In this document: positions 1 through 5,501 of the stretch, in pieces
Layout: each line of letters begins with the position of its first letter
Numbering within the stretch: position 1 is the stretch's first letter
NCBI GenBank assembly: GCA_009839775.1
Contig: VXOZ01000107.1
Location: 1-5,501 of the forward strand
Direction: 5' to 3'
Length of the DNA stretch: 5,501 nucleotides
Source: Chloroflexota bacterium
GTDB taxonomy: Bacteria; Chloroflexota; UBA11872; VXOZ01
Translations under genes and position numbers: made by a program
The notes under the pieces: model-generated
Database searches by the model: none
The model's input: the letters and a program-made list of their open reading frames with translations, nothing else
What the model was told of the DNA's origin: nothing

Positions 1-131
1 GTATGTGTACAGCAGTCCCCGGCCTGCCACGGTAAAGCAGGATTCAGGTATTTTGCAGGAACTAAAGCAAAGACTCGTGCTACTCTTATGAAAGAGGGAG
101 CAAGCCTTATCCCATCCCAGTTAACCGGCGG

Positions 132-159
132 TTGACTGCCATGTCCACGTTAGTATAGC
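132..159 (+). promoter_or_regulatory. Candidate sigma-70 type promoter for the degV-tldD-tldE cluster
   Basis: A TTGACT hexamer at 132-137 (five of six matches to TTGACA) is followed after 16 bases by TATAGC at 154-159 (four of six matches to TATAAT). Transcription would start near 166 and give an untranslated leader of about 120 bases before the ATG at 288. This is the best promoter-like pair seen in the non-coding stretch before the first gene. It rests on motif matching alone, and the host's sigma factor preferences are unknown. Confidence 0.4.
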
Positions 160-243
160 TTGGAATGCGTAAATCGGGTCCTTGGTTGTGCGAGACCGAG
201 TATTTCACCACCTGCAAGAGGTAGTAAGTAGTTCGCAGGCGTG

Positions 244-262
244 GAAGACAAGGGTGTCCTTC
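244..262 (+). other. Small leader hairpin upstream of the degV ribosome binding site
   Basis: GAAGACA at 244-250 (first base G244) can pair with TGTC at 255-258 and TTC at 260-262, with C259 bulged and an AGGG loop at 251-254. This gives about seven base pairs ending 10 bases before the purine-rich ribosome binding site. It could modulate initiation or simply be chance. No known riboswitch class was recognised in the leader. Confidence 0.2.
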
Positions 263-272
263 TTATAGAGAA

Positions 273-280
273 GAGAGAGG
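273..280 (+). promoter_or_regulatory. Ribosome binding site of the DegV-family gene
   Basis: The purine run GAGAGAGG lies seven bases before the ATG at 288. It is a good Shine-Dalgarno match at normal spacing and fixes 288 as the start rather than any downstream ATG. Confidence 0.7.
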
Positions 281-287
281 AAACGGC

Positions 288-1145
288 ATGAGTACGATTG
301 CCATCGTCACTGATAGCACGAGCGACCTCGATCCCGCGATTGCCGCAGAGCAGCACATCACCTTGGTGCCGGCGCACGTGCGTTTTGGCGATATCGACTA
401 CAAGGATGGTGTGGACATCACCGGCGAGCAGTTCTACGCAATGCTCGCGGAAGCGGAAGATTTGCCGCAGACCTCGCAACCCTCGGTAGGAGAGTTTGTC
501 GAAGTCTACCAAGGACTTGCACAGGACCACGAACACATCGTTTCGCTGCACGTCTCCGGCAAGCTGAGCGGCACGATGCAGTCAGCGTTGACTGCCATGC
601 AACAGATGCAAGAGGAGTCTTCTTGCAAGATTCACGTGGTCGACACGCAATCGGCTTCATTAGGTCTCGCGTACATGGCGCTAGAGGCCGCACGGCTGGC
701 TGGAGAGGGCGTTGAACCGGACCGCATTGTGAATCACGTCAAGTATGTAGCGGACCTCATGCACGTCGCCTTTACGCCCGAAACGCTGGAGTACCTGCGG
801 CGCGGCGGACGACTTGGCGCGGCGTCGCATCTAATAGGCTCCCTGCTGCGGATTATGCCGGTGCTCATCCTCGAGGATGGCGCAGTTGAAGTCCTGGAGA
901 AAGTGCGCACCCGTTCGCGTGTTGTCGAACGCATGGTGCGCTATGTGGAGAGTGTGGCAGGCTCGGAAGGTTCGCTCACACATCTGGGAGTCATGCACGC
1001 AAATGCGCCGGAGTTTGCCGGAGAGTTGCAGGAAGCGATACTTGAGCGGGTTTCTACGGAGAACGTCATTAACGGCACATTCGGTCCGGCAATCGGCACA
1101 CATGCCGGGCCGGGGGCCGTCGGCATAACGTTTCACAAGGAGTAA
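288..1145 (+). CDS. degV: DegV-family fatty-acid-binding protein (FakB-like)
   Basis: DegV/FakB proteins bind a long-chain fatty acid in the cytoplasm. In Firmicutes they present it to the kinase FakA for phosphorylation and entry into phospholipid synthesis. The 285-residue length is typical of the family. Hallmarks are visible in order: the N-terminal strand and loop IVTDSTSDL (about residues 6-14), TSQPS at 62-66, HVSGKLSGT at 88-96, the YLRRGGRLG segment from Y169, and THAGPGAVGI with H272 near the C-terminus. T62, S94 and H272 correspond to the residues known in FakB to hold the fatty-acid carboxylate, so ligand binding is probably intact. There is no signal peptide or membrane segment. 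It leads a three-gene cluster, with tldD starting nine bases after its stop. No FakA kinase is visible in this window, so the partner is either elsewhere or absent. Family assignment is very secure; the exact lipid and cellular role are inferred. Confidence 0.93.
   Translation: MSTIAIVTDSTSDLDPAIAAEQHITLVPAHVRFGDIDYKDGVDITGEQFYAMLAEAEDLPQTSQPSVGEFVEVYQGLAQDHEHIVSLHVSGKLSGTMQSALTAMQQMQEESSCKIHVVDTQSASLGLAYMALEAARLAGEGVEPDRIVNHVKYVADLMHVAFTPETLEYLRRGGRLGAASHLIGSLLRIMPVLILEDGAVEVLEKVRTRSRVVERMVRYVESVAGSEGSLTHLGVMHANAPEFAGELQEAILERVSTENVINGTFGPAIGTHAGPGAVGITFHKE
1137..1142 (+). promoter_or_regulatory. Ribosome binding site of tldD, inside the end of degV
   Basis: AAGGAG forms the last two sense codons (Lys-Glu) of the DegV-family gene and lies 12 bases before the tldD ATG at 1155. 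It is a strong Shine-Dalgarno sequence at slightly long spacing. Its position suggests that translation of tldD is coupled to termination of the upstream gene. Confidence 0.6.
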
Positions 1146-1154
1146 GTCCCATCC

Positions 1155-2513
1155 ATGCGGGAACGCATTGAAGAAGCGCTAAAGCAGCATACAGCAGACT
1201 ACGTGGAAATCCGCATCGAGGAGACTAGGTCCACGGGCATCACCTATCGCGGCAAAGACCTGGAAGAGGTGGGGACCACCACCCAACTCGGCGGCAATGT
1301 GCGCGCGGCGGTGAACGGAGGTTGGGGGTTCGTCTCCTTCAACCGGATTACCGACTTGCGGGAGAAGGTATCGCAAGCGGTCAGCCAGGCCCGCCTCGTG
1401 GGCAATGAAAAGACCGAACTTGTGGAAGTGCCGCCGGTGCAAGACGTGGTGCGCGTCTCCATGCAGCGCGATCCCTGGCAGGTTCCGCTGGCGGAGAAGA
1501 AACGACTGATGGACTCGTACGTGGAGGAGATTTGGCGGACGCCGAAGATTCAGACCTCTACGGTGGGTTACGGCGATGGTTACCGCAAGCAATACTACGC
1601 CAACTCGACGGGTACGTATATCGAGCAAGAGCGTGGACGGGTGACTGCGCGCTTCGGCGTTGTCGCCCGCGACAATGGGAATGTGCAGCAGTCCCGGGCC
1701 GGCTTCGCGAGCAGCGAAGACTACAGCGTCGTAGAAGGCCGCCATGCGGACGTGCGGGAAGCTGCCGAGAAGGCCGTGGCTATGCTGGACGCGCAACCGC
1801 CGAAGGGCGGTGAATTCATGGTAATTCTGGACTCGACGCTGGCGGGCGTGTTTGCCCACGAGGCGTTCGGGCATCTCTCGGAAGCCGACCACGTGTACGA
1901 GAACGACAAGCTGCGTGAGATCATGGTCTTGGGCCGCACCTTTGGCGGCAGGTTTCTCAATATCACCGATAGCGGCGAAGTTCCCGGTCTCACCGGTTCT
2001 TTCGCATACGATGACGAAGGTGTGCCCACGGGCAAGCAGTACCTCATCCGCGAGGGAGAACTGGTGGGGCGTCTGCACTCGCGCGAGACCGCCGGCAAGA
2101 TGAACGAAGCTCCCACCGGCAACGCACGTGCTCAGAGCTATAGCGTGCCGCCGCTCGTGCGCATGCGCAATACCGCCATCGAGCCGGGCGAGACGCCGTT
2201 GGAAGACATGCTGGCTGAGGTGAAGGACGGCGTCTATTGCAAGAATTGGTACGGCGGCCAGACGAGCATGGAGATGTTCACGTTCTCCTGCATGGAGGCC
2301 TACGCCATTCGCGACGGCAAGCTGGCCGAACCGTTGCGGGGGGTGAATCTCTCGGGCAACGTCTTTACCACCCTGGAGAACATCGTCGCCGTCGGCAACG
2401 ACTTTGCCTGGGATCCGGCGGGCGGTACGTGCGGCAAGGGCGGTCAGTCAGCGCCGGTGGGCGATGGCAGTCCCCACGTGCTGATTAGCAAGTGCTTGGT
2501 GGGAGGTCAGTAG
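1155..2513 (+). CDS. tldD: TldD, zinc metallopeptidase subunit of TldD/TldE
   Basis: TldD is the catalytic subunit of the TldD/TldE protease, a cytoplasmic complex that degrades unfolded peptides and, in some bacteria, matures ribosomally made peptides such as microcin B17. The 452-residue product is slightly shorter than E. coli TldD (about 480). The N-terminal domain (about 1-200) carries family features such as the STGITYRGKDLEEV segment and a glycine-rich GGWGF. The peptidase core has the HExxxH zinc motif HEAFGH at 235-240 (H235, E236, H240). A DDEG loop sits at 286-289. The conserved GGTCGKGGQ segment at 423-431 supplies C426, the expected third metal ligand. All catalytic elements therefore look intact. 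There is no signal peptide. The ATG at 1155 is supported by AAGGAG upstream and by the family N-terminus. Its partner tldE follows four bases after the stop. The natural substrate is not evident, since no precursor peptide gene is visible nearby. Confidence 0.95.
   Translation: MRERIEEALKQHTADYVEIRIEETRSTGITYRGKDLEEVGTTTQLGGNVRAAVNGGWGFVSFNRITDLREKVSQAVSQARLVGNEKTELVEVPPVQDVVRVSMQRDPWQVPLAEKKRLMDSYVEEIWRTPKIQTSTVGYGDGYRKQYYANSTGTYIEQERGRVTARFGVVARDNGNVQQSRAGFASSEDYSVVEGRHADVREAAEKAVAMLDAQPPKGGEFMVILDSTLAGVFAHEAFGHLSEADHVYENDKLREIMVLGRTFGGRFLNITDSGEVPGLTGSFAYDDEGVPTGKQYLIREGELVGRLHSRETAGKMNEAPTGNARAQSYSVPPLVRMRNTAIEPGETPLEDMLAEVKDGVYCKNWYGGQTSMEMFTFSCMEAYAIRDGKLAEPLRGVNLSGNVFTTLENIVAVGNDFAWDPAGGTCGKGGQSAPVGDGSPHVLISKCLVGGQ
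2501..2506 (+). promoter_or_regulatory. Ribosome binding site of tldE, inside the end of tldD
   Basis: GGGAGG lies in the last codons of tldD, 11 bases before the tldE ATG at 2518. It repeats the arrangement at the degV-tldD junction and supports coupled production of the two protease subunits. Confidence 0.55.
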
Positions 2514-2517
2514 TCGT

Positions 2518-3840
2518 ATGGTTGAAGAACTACTGGACAAAGCAACAAAGACGGCCGAGGTGGCGGAGGTGCTCTATCACGAGTCCACAGAACTCCCCAT
2601 CTCCTTTGAAGCCAACCGGATGAAATCCATCAACGCCCGCGAGTCGAGCGGCATGGCCTTGCGTATTGTCAAAGATGGACGCATCGGCCTGGGCTATTCG
2701 ACCAAGTTGAGCGAGCCGGGGGACCTGGACGCGCTCGTGGAGAGCGCGGTGGAGTCCGCGCAGTTTGGCGCGGAGGCGAAGTTTACACTCCCGAGCACCT
2801 ACACGACCAACGGCGTTACCATTTTTGATCCGGCCGTCGAGGCGCTGACGCTGGACAATCTCGTGGCGCTTGGCACGGAGGCCCTGGATTTGCTGCGCAA
2901 CCACGATAGGGAGTTCCTGTGCGACGTGGGCGCGTCCAAGCGGGTGAGCAACGTGCGCTTGCTCAATTCCCATGGCGGCGGCACCGAGTACCGGAAGTCG
3001 GTGGTGTCTCTGGGGGCCAGTATCAATTTGACTCGGGGTGAAGACCTCCTGGATGTCTGGCACTATGCGGTTTCATGTCGCGCCGAGTTGGAACCACAAG
3101 CCGTTGCCCAGCGCATCATTCGACGTGTGGAAGATGCGCGGCACCAGGGGAGTGTCCGGACCAAGCACATGCCGGTGCTCTTTACCCCCCAGGGGCTTGG
3201 CTCCGCCCTCATGCTGCCGCTCAGGCAGGCGTTCAACGGTAAAACCGTACTCCAAGGTGCTTCACCACTGGGCGAGCGTTTGGGTGAGCAGGTGTTTGAT
3301 GAGAAGCTGACCATCTACGATGATGGCACCATCGATCACGCCGTCGGCTCTTCTCCTACCGACGACGAGGGCATACCGCTGCAACGGAGGGCGCTTATAG
3401 AAAACGGCTACGTCCGCACCTTCATCTATGACCTGCAGACGGCGGGACTGGCCGGCGCGGAACCGACTGGCAATGGCGAGCGTTCACCGAACTCGCTGCC
3501 CGCGCCCGGCTACCACAACGGGGTTGTGGCGCCTGGCAGCGGCGGGAGCCTCGATGACCTGATTGGCGGTGTCGACGAGGGTATCGTGGTCGAATACGCC
3601 ATGGGCGCTTCTATGGGCAATCTCTTCTCCGGTGACTTCTCGGGGAACGTGCACTTGGGCTACAAGATCGAAAACGGCAAACTGGCGGGCCGGGTGAAAG
3701 ATACGATGGTGGCGGGCAATGCCTACGCGGCGCTTAAGAACATCGCCGCCATCGGGAGCGAACCGGAGTGGGCAGGCGGCAGCTTTTACGCGCCGCCGAT
3801 CCTGGTGGCGGACCTGAGTGTGAGTACACGCGAAGGCTAG
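2518..3840 (+). CDS. tldE: TldE/PmbA, non-catalytic partner subunit of TldD
   Basis: TldE (PmbA) is the paralogue of TldD that assembles with it into the TldD/TldE protease and helps shape the substrate chamber. The 440 residues match the family length (about 450). The architecture parallels TldD: an N-terminal domain with the NRMKSINARESSGMALRIV segment, a central region with LTIYDDGTIDHAVGSSPTDD and a DDEG loop (282-285) equivalent to that of TldD, and the C-terminal GDFSGN segment at 372-377. The last part, GSEPEWAGGSFYAPPILV, is typical of the PmbA end. The HExxxH zinc motif is missing, with LGSALMLPLRQAF occupying roughly that region. This is normal for TldE and distinguishes it from a second TldD. 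It begins four bases after the tldD stop, so equal expression is likely. It is the last gene of the cluster: 368 bases without a gene follow. No clear terminator was found. Confidence 0.93.
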   Translation: MVEELLDKATKTAEVAEVLYHESTELPISFEANRMKSINARESSGMALRIVKDGRIGLGYSTKLSEPGDLDALVESAVESAQFGAEAKFTLPSTYTTNGVTIFDPAVEALTLDNLVALGTEALDLLRNHDREFLCDVGASKRVSNVRLLNSHGGGTEYRKSVVSLGASINLTRGEDLLDVWHYAVSCRAELEPQAVAQRIIRRVEDARHQGSVRTKHMPVLFTPQGLGSALMLPLRQAFNGKTVLQGASPLGERLGEQVFDEKLTIYDDGTIDHAVGSSPTDDEGIPLQRRALIENGYVRTFIYDLQTAGLAGAEPTGNGERSPNSLPAPGYHNGVVAPGSGGSLDDLIGGVDEGIVVEYAMGASMGNLFSGDFSGNVHLGYKIENGKLAGRVKDTMVAGNAYAALKNIAAIGSEPEWAGGSFYAPPILVADLSVSTREG

Positions 3841-3925
3841 CCACGTTTAGGCTCTGGAGCTGTCGCAACGGTGAGCCAGCGCGCTTTTGCCGCGCACACC
3901 AAACCGTTTGGGAATACGCTGTAGC

Positions 3926-3957
3926 GCGGGGGCTTGTCCACAATGCTGTCGCATTAA
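3926..3957 (-). repeat. REP-like element, copy A of an inverted pair
   Basis: Read on the minus strand, this begins TTAATGCGAC (3957 to 3948), continues through GCATTG and TGGACAAGCC, and ends CCCCCGC (3932-3926). The same arms in the same order occur on the plus strand at 4108-4140. It contains the perfect small hairpin AATGC-TGTC-GCATT at 3942-3955. It lies 85 bases after tldE in sequence that shows no gene. Its nature as a genome-wide repeat is inferred from the two local copies. Confidence 0.5.
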
Positions 3958-3992
3958 GATTAAGGCGGTACGCTCATTGGGCGCGCTCTGCA

Positions 3993-4024
3993 CCCTCTCT
4001 CTGGGGAGAGGGCCGGGGTGAGGG
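3993..4024. repeat. CCCTCTC/GAGAGGG palindromic intergenic repeat
   Basis: CCCTCTC at 3993-3999 and GAGAGGG at 4006-4012 form a perfect seven-base-pair hairpin with loop TCTGGG. It is followed by GCCGGGGTGAGGGG, so that CACCC (3991-3995) can alternatively pair with GGGTG (4016-4020). This type of sequence, with CCCTCTCCCC-like and GGCCGGGGTGAGGG parts, is a widespread bacterial intergenic repeat. It has no U-tract on either strand, so it is not a standard terminator. It produces spurious reading frames rich in Ser-Pro-Arg, which should not be annotated as genes. Confidence 0.6.
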
Positions 4025-4047
4025 GAAATGGCAGGTGCCGGCAGGCG

Positions 4048-4068
4048 GCGCAGGTTGCAAACCTACGC
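4048..4068. repeat. GCG-AGGTT/AACCT-CGC hairpin element
   Basis: GCGCAGGTT (4048-4056) pairs with AACCTACGC (4060-4068) around a GCA loop, with eight of nine positions complementary and one C/A mismatch. The octamer TGCCGGCA, itself palindromic, lies just before it at 4036-4043. The form resembles REP-type hairpins. It is part of the repeat cluster between tldE and hicB, and no T-run follows. Confidence 0.45.
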
Positions 4069-4107
4069 TATCGGGGACGTGAGGCGCGGTATTCATTGCC
4101 ATTGTGT

Positions 4108-4140
4108 TTAATGCGACCAACATTGGGGCTTGTCCCCCGC
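4108..4140 (+). repeat. REP-like element, copy B of an inverted pair
   Basis: TTAATGCGAC (4108-4117) is followed by CAACATTG, GGGCTTGTCC and a CCCCCGC end (4134-4140). It matches copy A (3926-3957, minus strand) across both arms, while the central ACAAG of copy A reads CTTGT here. GGGG (4125-4128) and CCCC (4135-4138) can form a hairpin within it. The pair brackets 150 bases holding two further hairpin repeats. Confidence 0.5.
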
Positions 4141-4208
4141 CTCTTTGAGCGGAAGTGAACAGCCGCCTCGTTCCTACGCTTAGCATTGACAGATGTTGGA
4201 TTTGAGCC

Positions 4209-4534
4209 ATGATGGAATACAAGGGATACAGCGCTGTAGTGAGCTTCGATGACGAGGCACGTGTCTTTCATGGTGAAGTGGTGGGTACATGTGACGTGAT
4301 TGTATTTGAGGCTGATTCTGTGGAGCAGCTTGAGAAGGAGTTTCGCTTCTCTATCGACGACTACCTGGCTGCCTGTGCCGAACGAGGTCGGACACCGGAC
4401 CGGACGTTCTCAGGGCGCGTGCCACTGGATTGAAGCCCGAGGTTCATCGCGCCGCTACGGCTGCGGCGCGAGCGGAAGGTAAGAGCCTCAATGCATGGCT
4501 CGCCGAGACAATTGAGAGAGCAGCGACTCCCTAA
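4209..4534 (+). pseudogene. hicB: HicB-family antitoxin, frameshifted
   Basis: HicB antitoxins neutralise the mRNA interferase HicA and repress their own operon through a C-terminal ribbon-helix-helix domain. From the ATG at 4209, 74 codons encode a typical N-terminal HicB fold: YKGYSAVVSFDDEARVFHGE, then DVIVFEADSVEQLEKEF, SIDDYLAACAERG and FSGRVPL. A TGA at 4431-4433 then ends the frame. In the -1 frame the family's missing tail continues at once: LKPEVHRAATAAARAEG, then KSLNAWLAETIERAATP, to TAA at 4532-4534. Restoring one base near 4427 (for example CTG-CGA-TTG-AAG) would give a normal HicB of 108 residues with an LRL-KPEVH junction. The stand-alone 74-residue product would lack DNA binding. 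A second ATG at 4212 is an equally possible start, and no strong ribosome binding site is visible. No hicA is present on either side. A sequencing or assembly indel is a real alternative to a true mutation. Confidence 0.85.
4447..4471 (+). other. Perfect GC-rich hairpin just after the premature hicB stop
   Basis: TCGCGCCGC (4447-4455) is exactly complementary to GCGGCGCGA (4463-4471) with a seven-base loop. It starts 13 bases after the premature TGA. It lies within the codons for the first helix of the ribbon-helix-helix tail (Ala/Arg-rich), so the symmetry may be a by-product of GCC/GCG codons. No T-run follows, so it is not a standard terminator. It could hamper sequencing or, less likely, affect translation of this region. 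Confidence 0.5.
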
Positions 4535-4608
4535 CTGACTCTCTTCCCCAAGCCTGATGGGACGCAGGGAGCTACGAATACAAGTATGAGAGGCATTGGA
4601 TAGCGGCA

Positions 4609-5445
4609 ATGACTACAAGAGACAATCGGAGCAATGAATTCCTGGGCGAGGTTTTTGGCCTGCGTGAAGAAATAGCCGTCGTGGGCGGCGGCACGGGCAT
4701 TCTGGGCGGAGTGATCGCTGAGTATTTGGGCAAAGCCGGCGCCAAGGTAGCGGTGCTCGGGCGCAACCAAGAAGAGGGCCAACGCCGAGTCAAGGTCATC
4801 ACTGACGGCGGAGGCGAGGCGATCTTCGTGCCGTACGTCGCTACCGACGCTGATTCAGTCGCGCAGGCGCACGCGCAGGCGCGAGACGCGTTCGGCGCGG
4901 TCACCGTGGCGGTGAACGCGGTCGGCGGCAACCAGCCCTCCGCGGTTGTCAGCGCAGACCAGTCTTTTGAGGAGATCACACTGGACGCGGTGCGAGAAAA
5001 CTTCGATCTCAACCTTACGTCGGCGTGGCTCGCCTGCCAGGAATTCGGTCCGGCGATGCTGGCGAATGGACGGGGCAGCGTCATCAACATCGGTTCCATG
5101 GCCGGCGGGGAACGCCCGCTCTCACGGGTGCCGGTCTATGCCATTGCCAAGTCCGGCGTGGCGACCCTGACGTACTTTCTGGCGCGGGAGTGGCAGGGCG
5201 TGGTGCGTGTCAACATGATCGTGCCGGGTTTTTTTGAGACCACACAAAACCGCGGCTTGCTCCGTAACCCGGACGGCAGCTTAAGCGAGCGCGGCGAGCA
5301 GATCGTCGCGCACACGCCCATGGGCCGCTTTGGCGAGCCTGACGAAGTTGGTGGCGCGGCGGTCTATCTCGCATCCAAGGCCAGCGCCTTTACGACCGGT
5401 CTTGCCTTTGTCATCGACGGCGGCTTCTCCGTGCAGTCGATCTGA
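4609..5445 (+). CDS. SDR-family oxidoreductase, D-mannonate oxidoreductase (fructuronate reductase)-like
   Basis: This is a complete classical short-chain dehydrogenase/reductase of 278 residues. It is expected to be a soluble NAD(P)-dependent enzyme that interconverts a hydroxyl and a carbonyl group. The glycine-rich cofactor loop reads VVGGGTGILGG (24-34). It is followed by a strand ending in VAVLGRN, then NAVGG (103-107), N135, S163 in NIGSMAG and YAIAK (Y177, K181), which together complete the Asn-Ser-Tyr-Lys catalytic set. The NEFLGEVFGL N-terminus, the NPDGSLSERGEQIVAHTPMG segment and the IDGGFSVQSI end resemble the SDR-type D-mannonate oxidoreductases (Bacillus UxuB/YjmF type, about the same length). 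Substrate assignment is inference. The usual Thr of the cofactor motif is Gly26 here. The ATG is the only in-frame start after the stop at 4555; only a weak GGA (4598-4600) precedes it. It stands 74 bases after the hicB remnant, and no uronate pathway genes are in view. Confidence 0.88.
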   Translation: MTTRDNRSNEFLGEVFGLREEIAVVGGGTGILGGVIAEYLGKAGAKVAVLGRNQEEGQRRVKVITDGGGEAIFVPYVATDADSVAQAHAQARDAFGAVTVAVNAVGGNQPSAVVSADQSFEEITLDAVRENFDLNLTSAWLACQEFGPAMLANGRGSVINIGSMAGGERPLSRVPVYAIAKSGVATLTYFLAREWQGVVRVNMIVPGFFETTQNRGLLRNPDGSLSERGEQIVAHTPMGRFGEPDEVGGAAVYLASKASAFTTGLAFVIDGGFSVQSI

Positions 5446-5501
5446 GATGGCGGGTCTTGCGCATGCACGTGGCGCGAGGTCAGAAGAGCCTGGGCATAGC
5501 G

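Noticed and set aside
1..135. Open frame from the window edge to TGA at 133-135, possibly the tail of an upstream gene
   Set aside because: A 44-codon frame without a recognisable family or a biased third position. A second frame is also open over much of the same stretch, so coding cannot be supported.
150..551. A 133-codon minus-strand frame covering the degV start and leader
   Set aside because: Much of it is the mirror of the degV coding sequence. It would cover the degV ribosome binding site, and the product shows no family features.
1179..2078. A 299-codon open frame on the minus strand across tldD
   Set aside because: It lies entirely opposite a well-conserved gene and reads as low-complexity His/Arg-rich sequence with no recognised motif. 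Long antisense frames are expected in GC-rich genes.
3879..3895. GCGCG/CGCGC hairpin about 40 bases after tldE as a rho-independent terminator
   Set aside because: The stem is only five base pairs, and no T-run follows it (CACACC follows). The four T residues are in the loop.
3926..4140. CRISPR array
   Set aside because: The repeats are inverted rather than direct, only two in number, and the sequence between them is itself repeat material rather than uniform spacers.
4186..4191. Perfect TTGACA just before hicB as a promoter -35 element
   Set aside because: No acceptable -10 hexamer lies at 15-19 bases. The expected position falls on the ATGATG start itself, so it would have to make a leaderless or internal transcript.
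3974..4222. An 82-codon minus-strand frame in the tldE-hicB gap
   Set aside because: It is made of translated repeats (SPRPSPQREG and similar), a known signature of spurious annotation over the CCCTCTC/GAGAGGG element.
5447..5501. ATG at 5447 or 5463 as the start of a next gene
   Set aside because: Both frames stay open to the window end, but they are at most 18 codons, lack a ribosome binding site and have no recognisable motif.

Overview
The window comes from a GC-rich bacterium. Codon third positions are mostly G or C, and ordinary bacterial Shine-Dalgarno sites precede the genes. No ribosomal RNA or lineage marker is present, so taxonomy is open. The protein flavour and the REP-like intergenic hairpins would fit an uncultured Chloroflexota-like or similar environmental genome, but that is only an impression.

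Positions 1-287 are a non-coding leader with a plausible sigma-70 type promoter (132-159), a small hairpin (244-262) and a good ribosome binding site. Next comes a tight three-gene, same-strand cluster: a DegV-family fatty-acid-binding protein (288-1145), the TldD metallopeptidase subunit (1155-2513) and its non-catalytic partner TldE/PmbA (2518-3840). Gaps are 9 and 4 bases. The ribosome binding sites of tldD and tldE lie inside the last codons of the preceding gene, which argues for one coupled transcript. TldD and TldE are expected to form the heteromeric TldD/TldE protease. Why a DegV lipid carrier leads the operon is unknown.

Positions 3841-4208 hold no convincing gene. They are packed with hairpin-forming repeats, including two related elements of about 32 bases in opposite orientation (3926-3957 and 4108-4140). 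Between these lie a CCCTCTC/GAGAGGG hairpin and an AGGTT/AACCT hairpin.

Positions 4209-4534 contain a HicB-type antitoxin broken by an apparent one-base deletion near 4427. The N-terminal HicB fold ends at a premature TGA (4431-4433). The ribbon-helix-helix DNA-binding tail continues intact in the -1 frame to a stop at 4532-4534. No HicA toxin is visible beside it.

The last gene (4609-5445) is a complete classical short-chain dehydrogenase/reductase. It resembles the SDR-type D-mannonate oxidoreductase (fructuronate reductase) group. The final 56 bases cannot be assigned.

Most of the window is conventional. The items most worth a second look are the frameshifted orphan hicB and the inverted-repeat mosaic upstream of it. 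I found no convincing evidence of a wholly new system.
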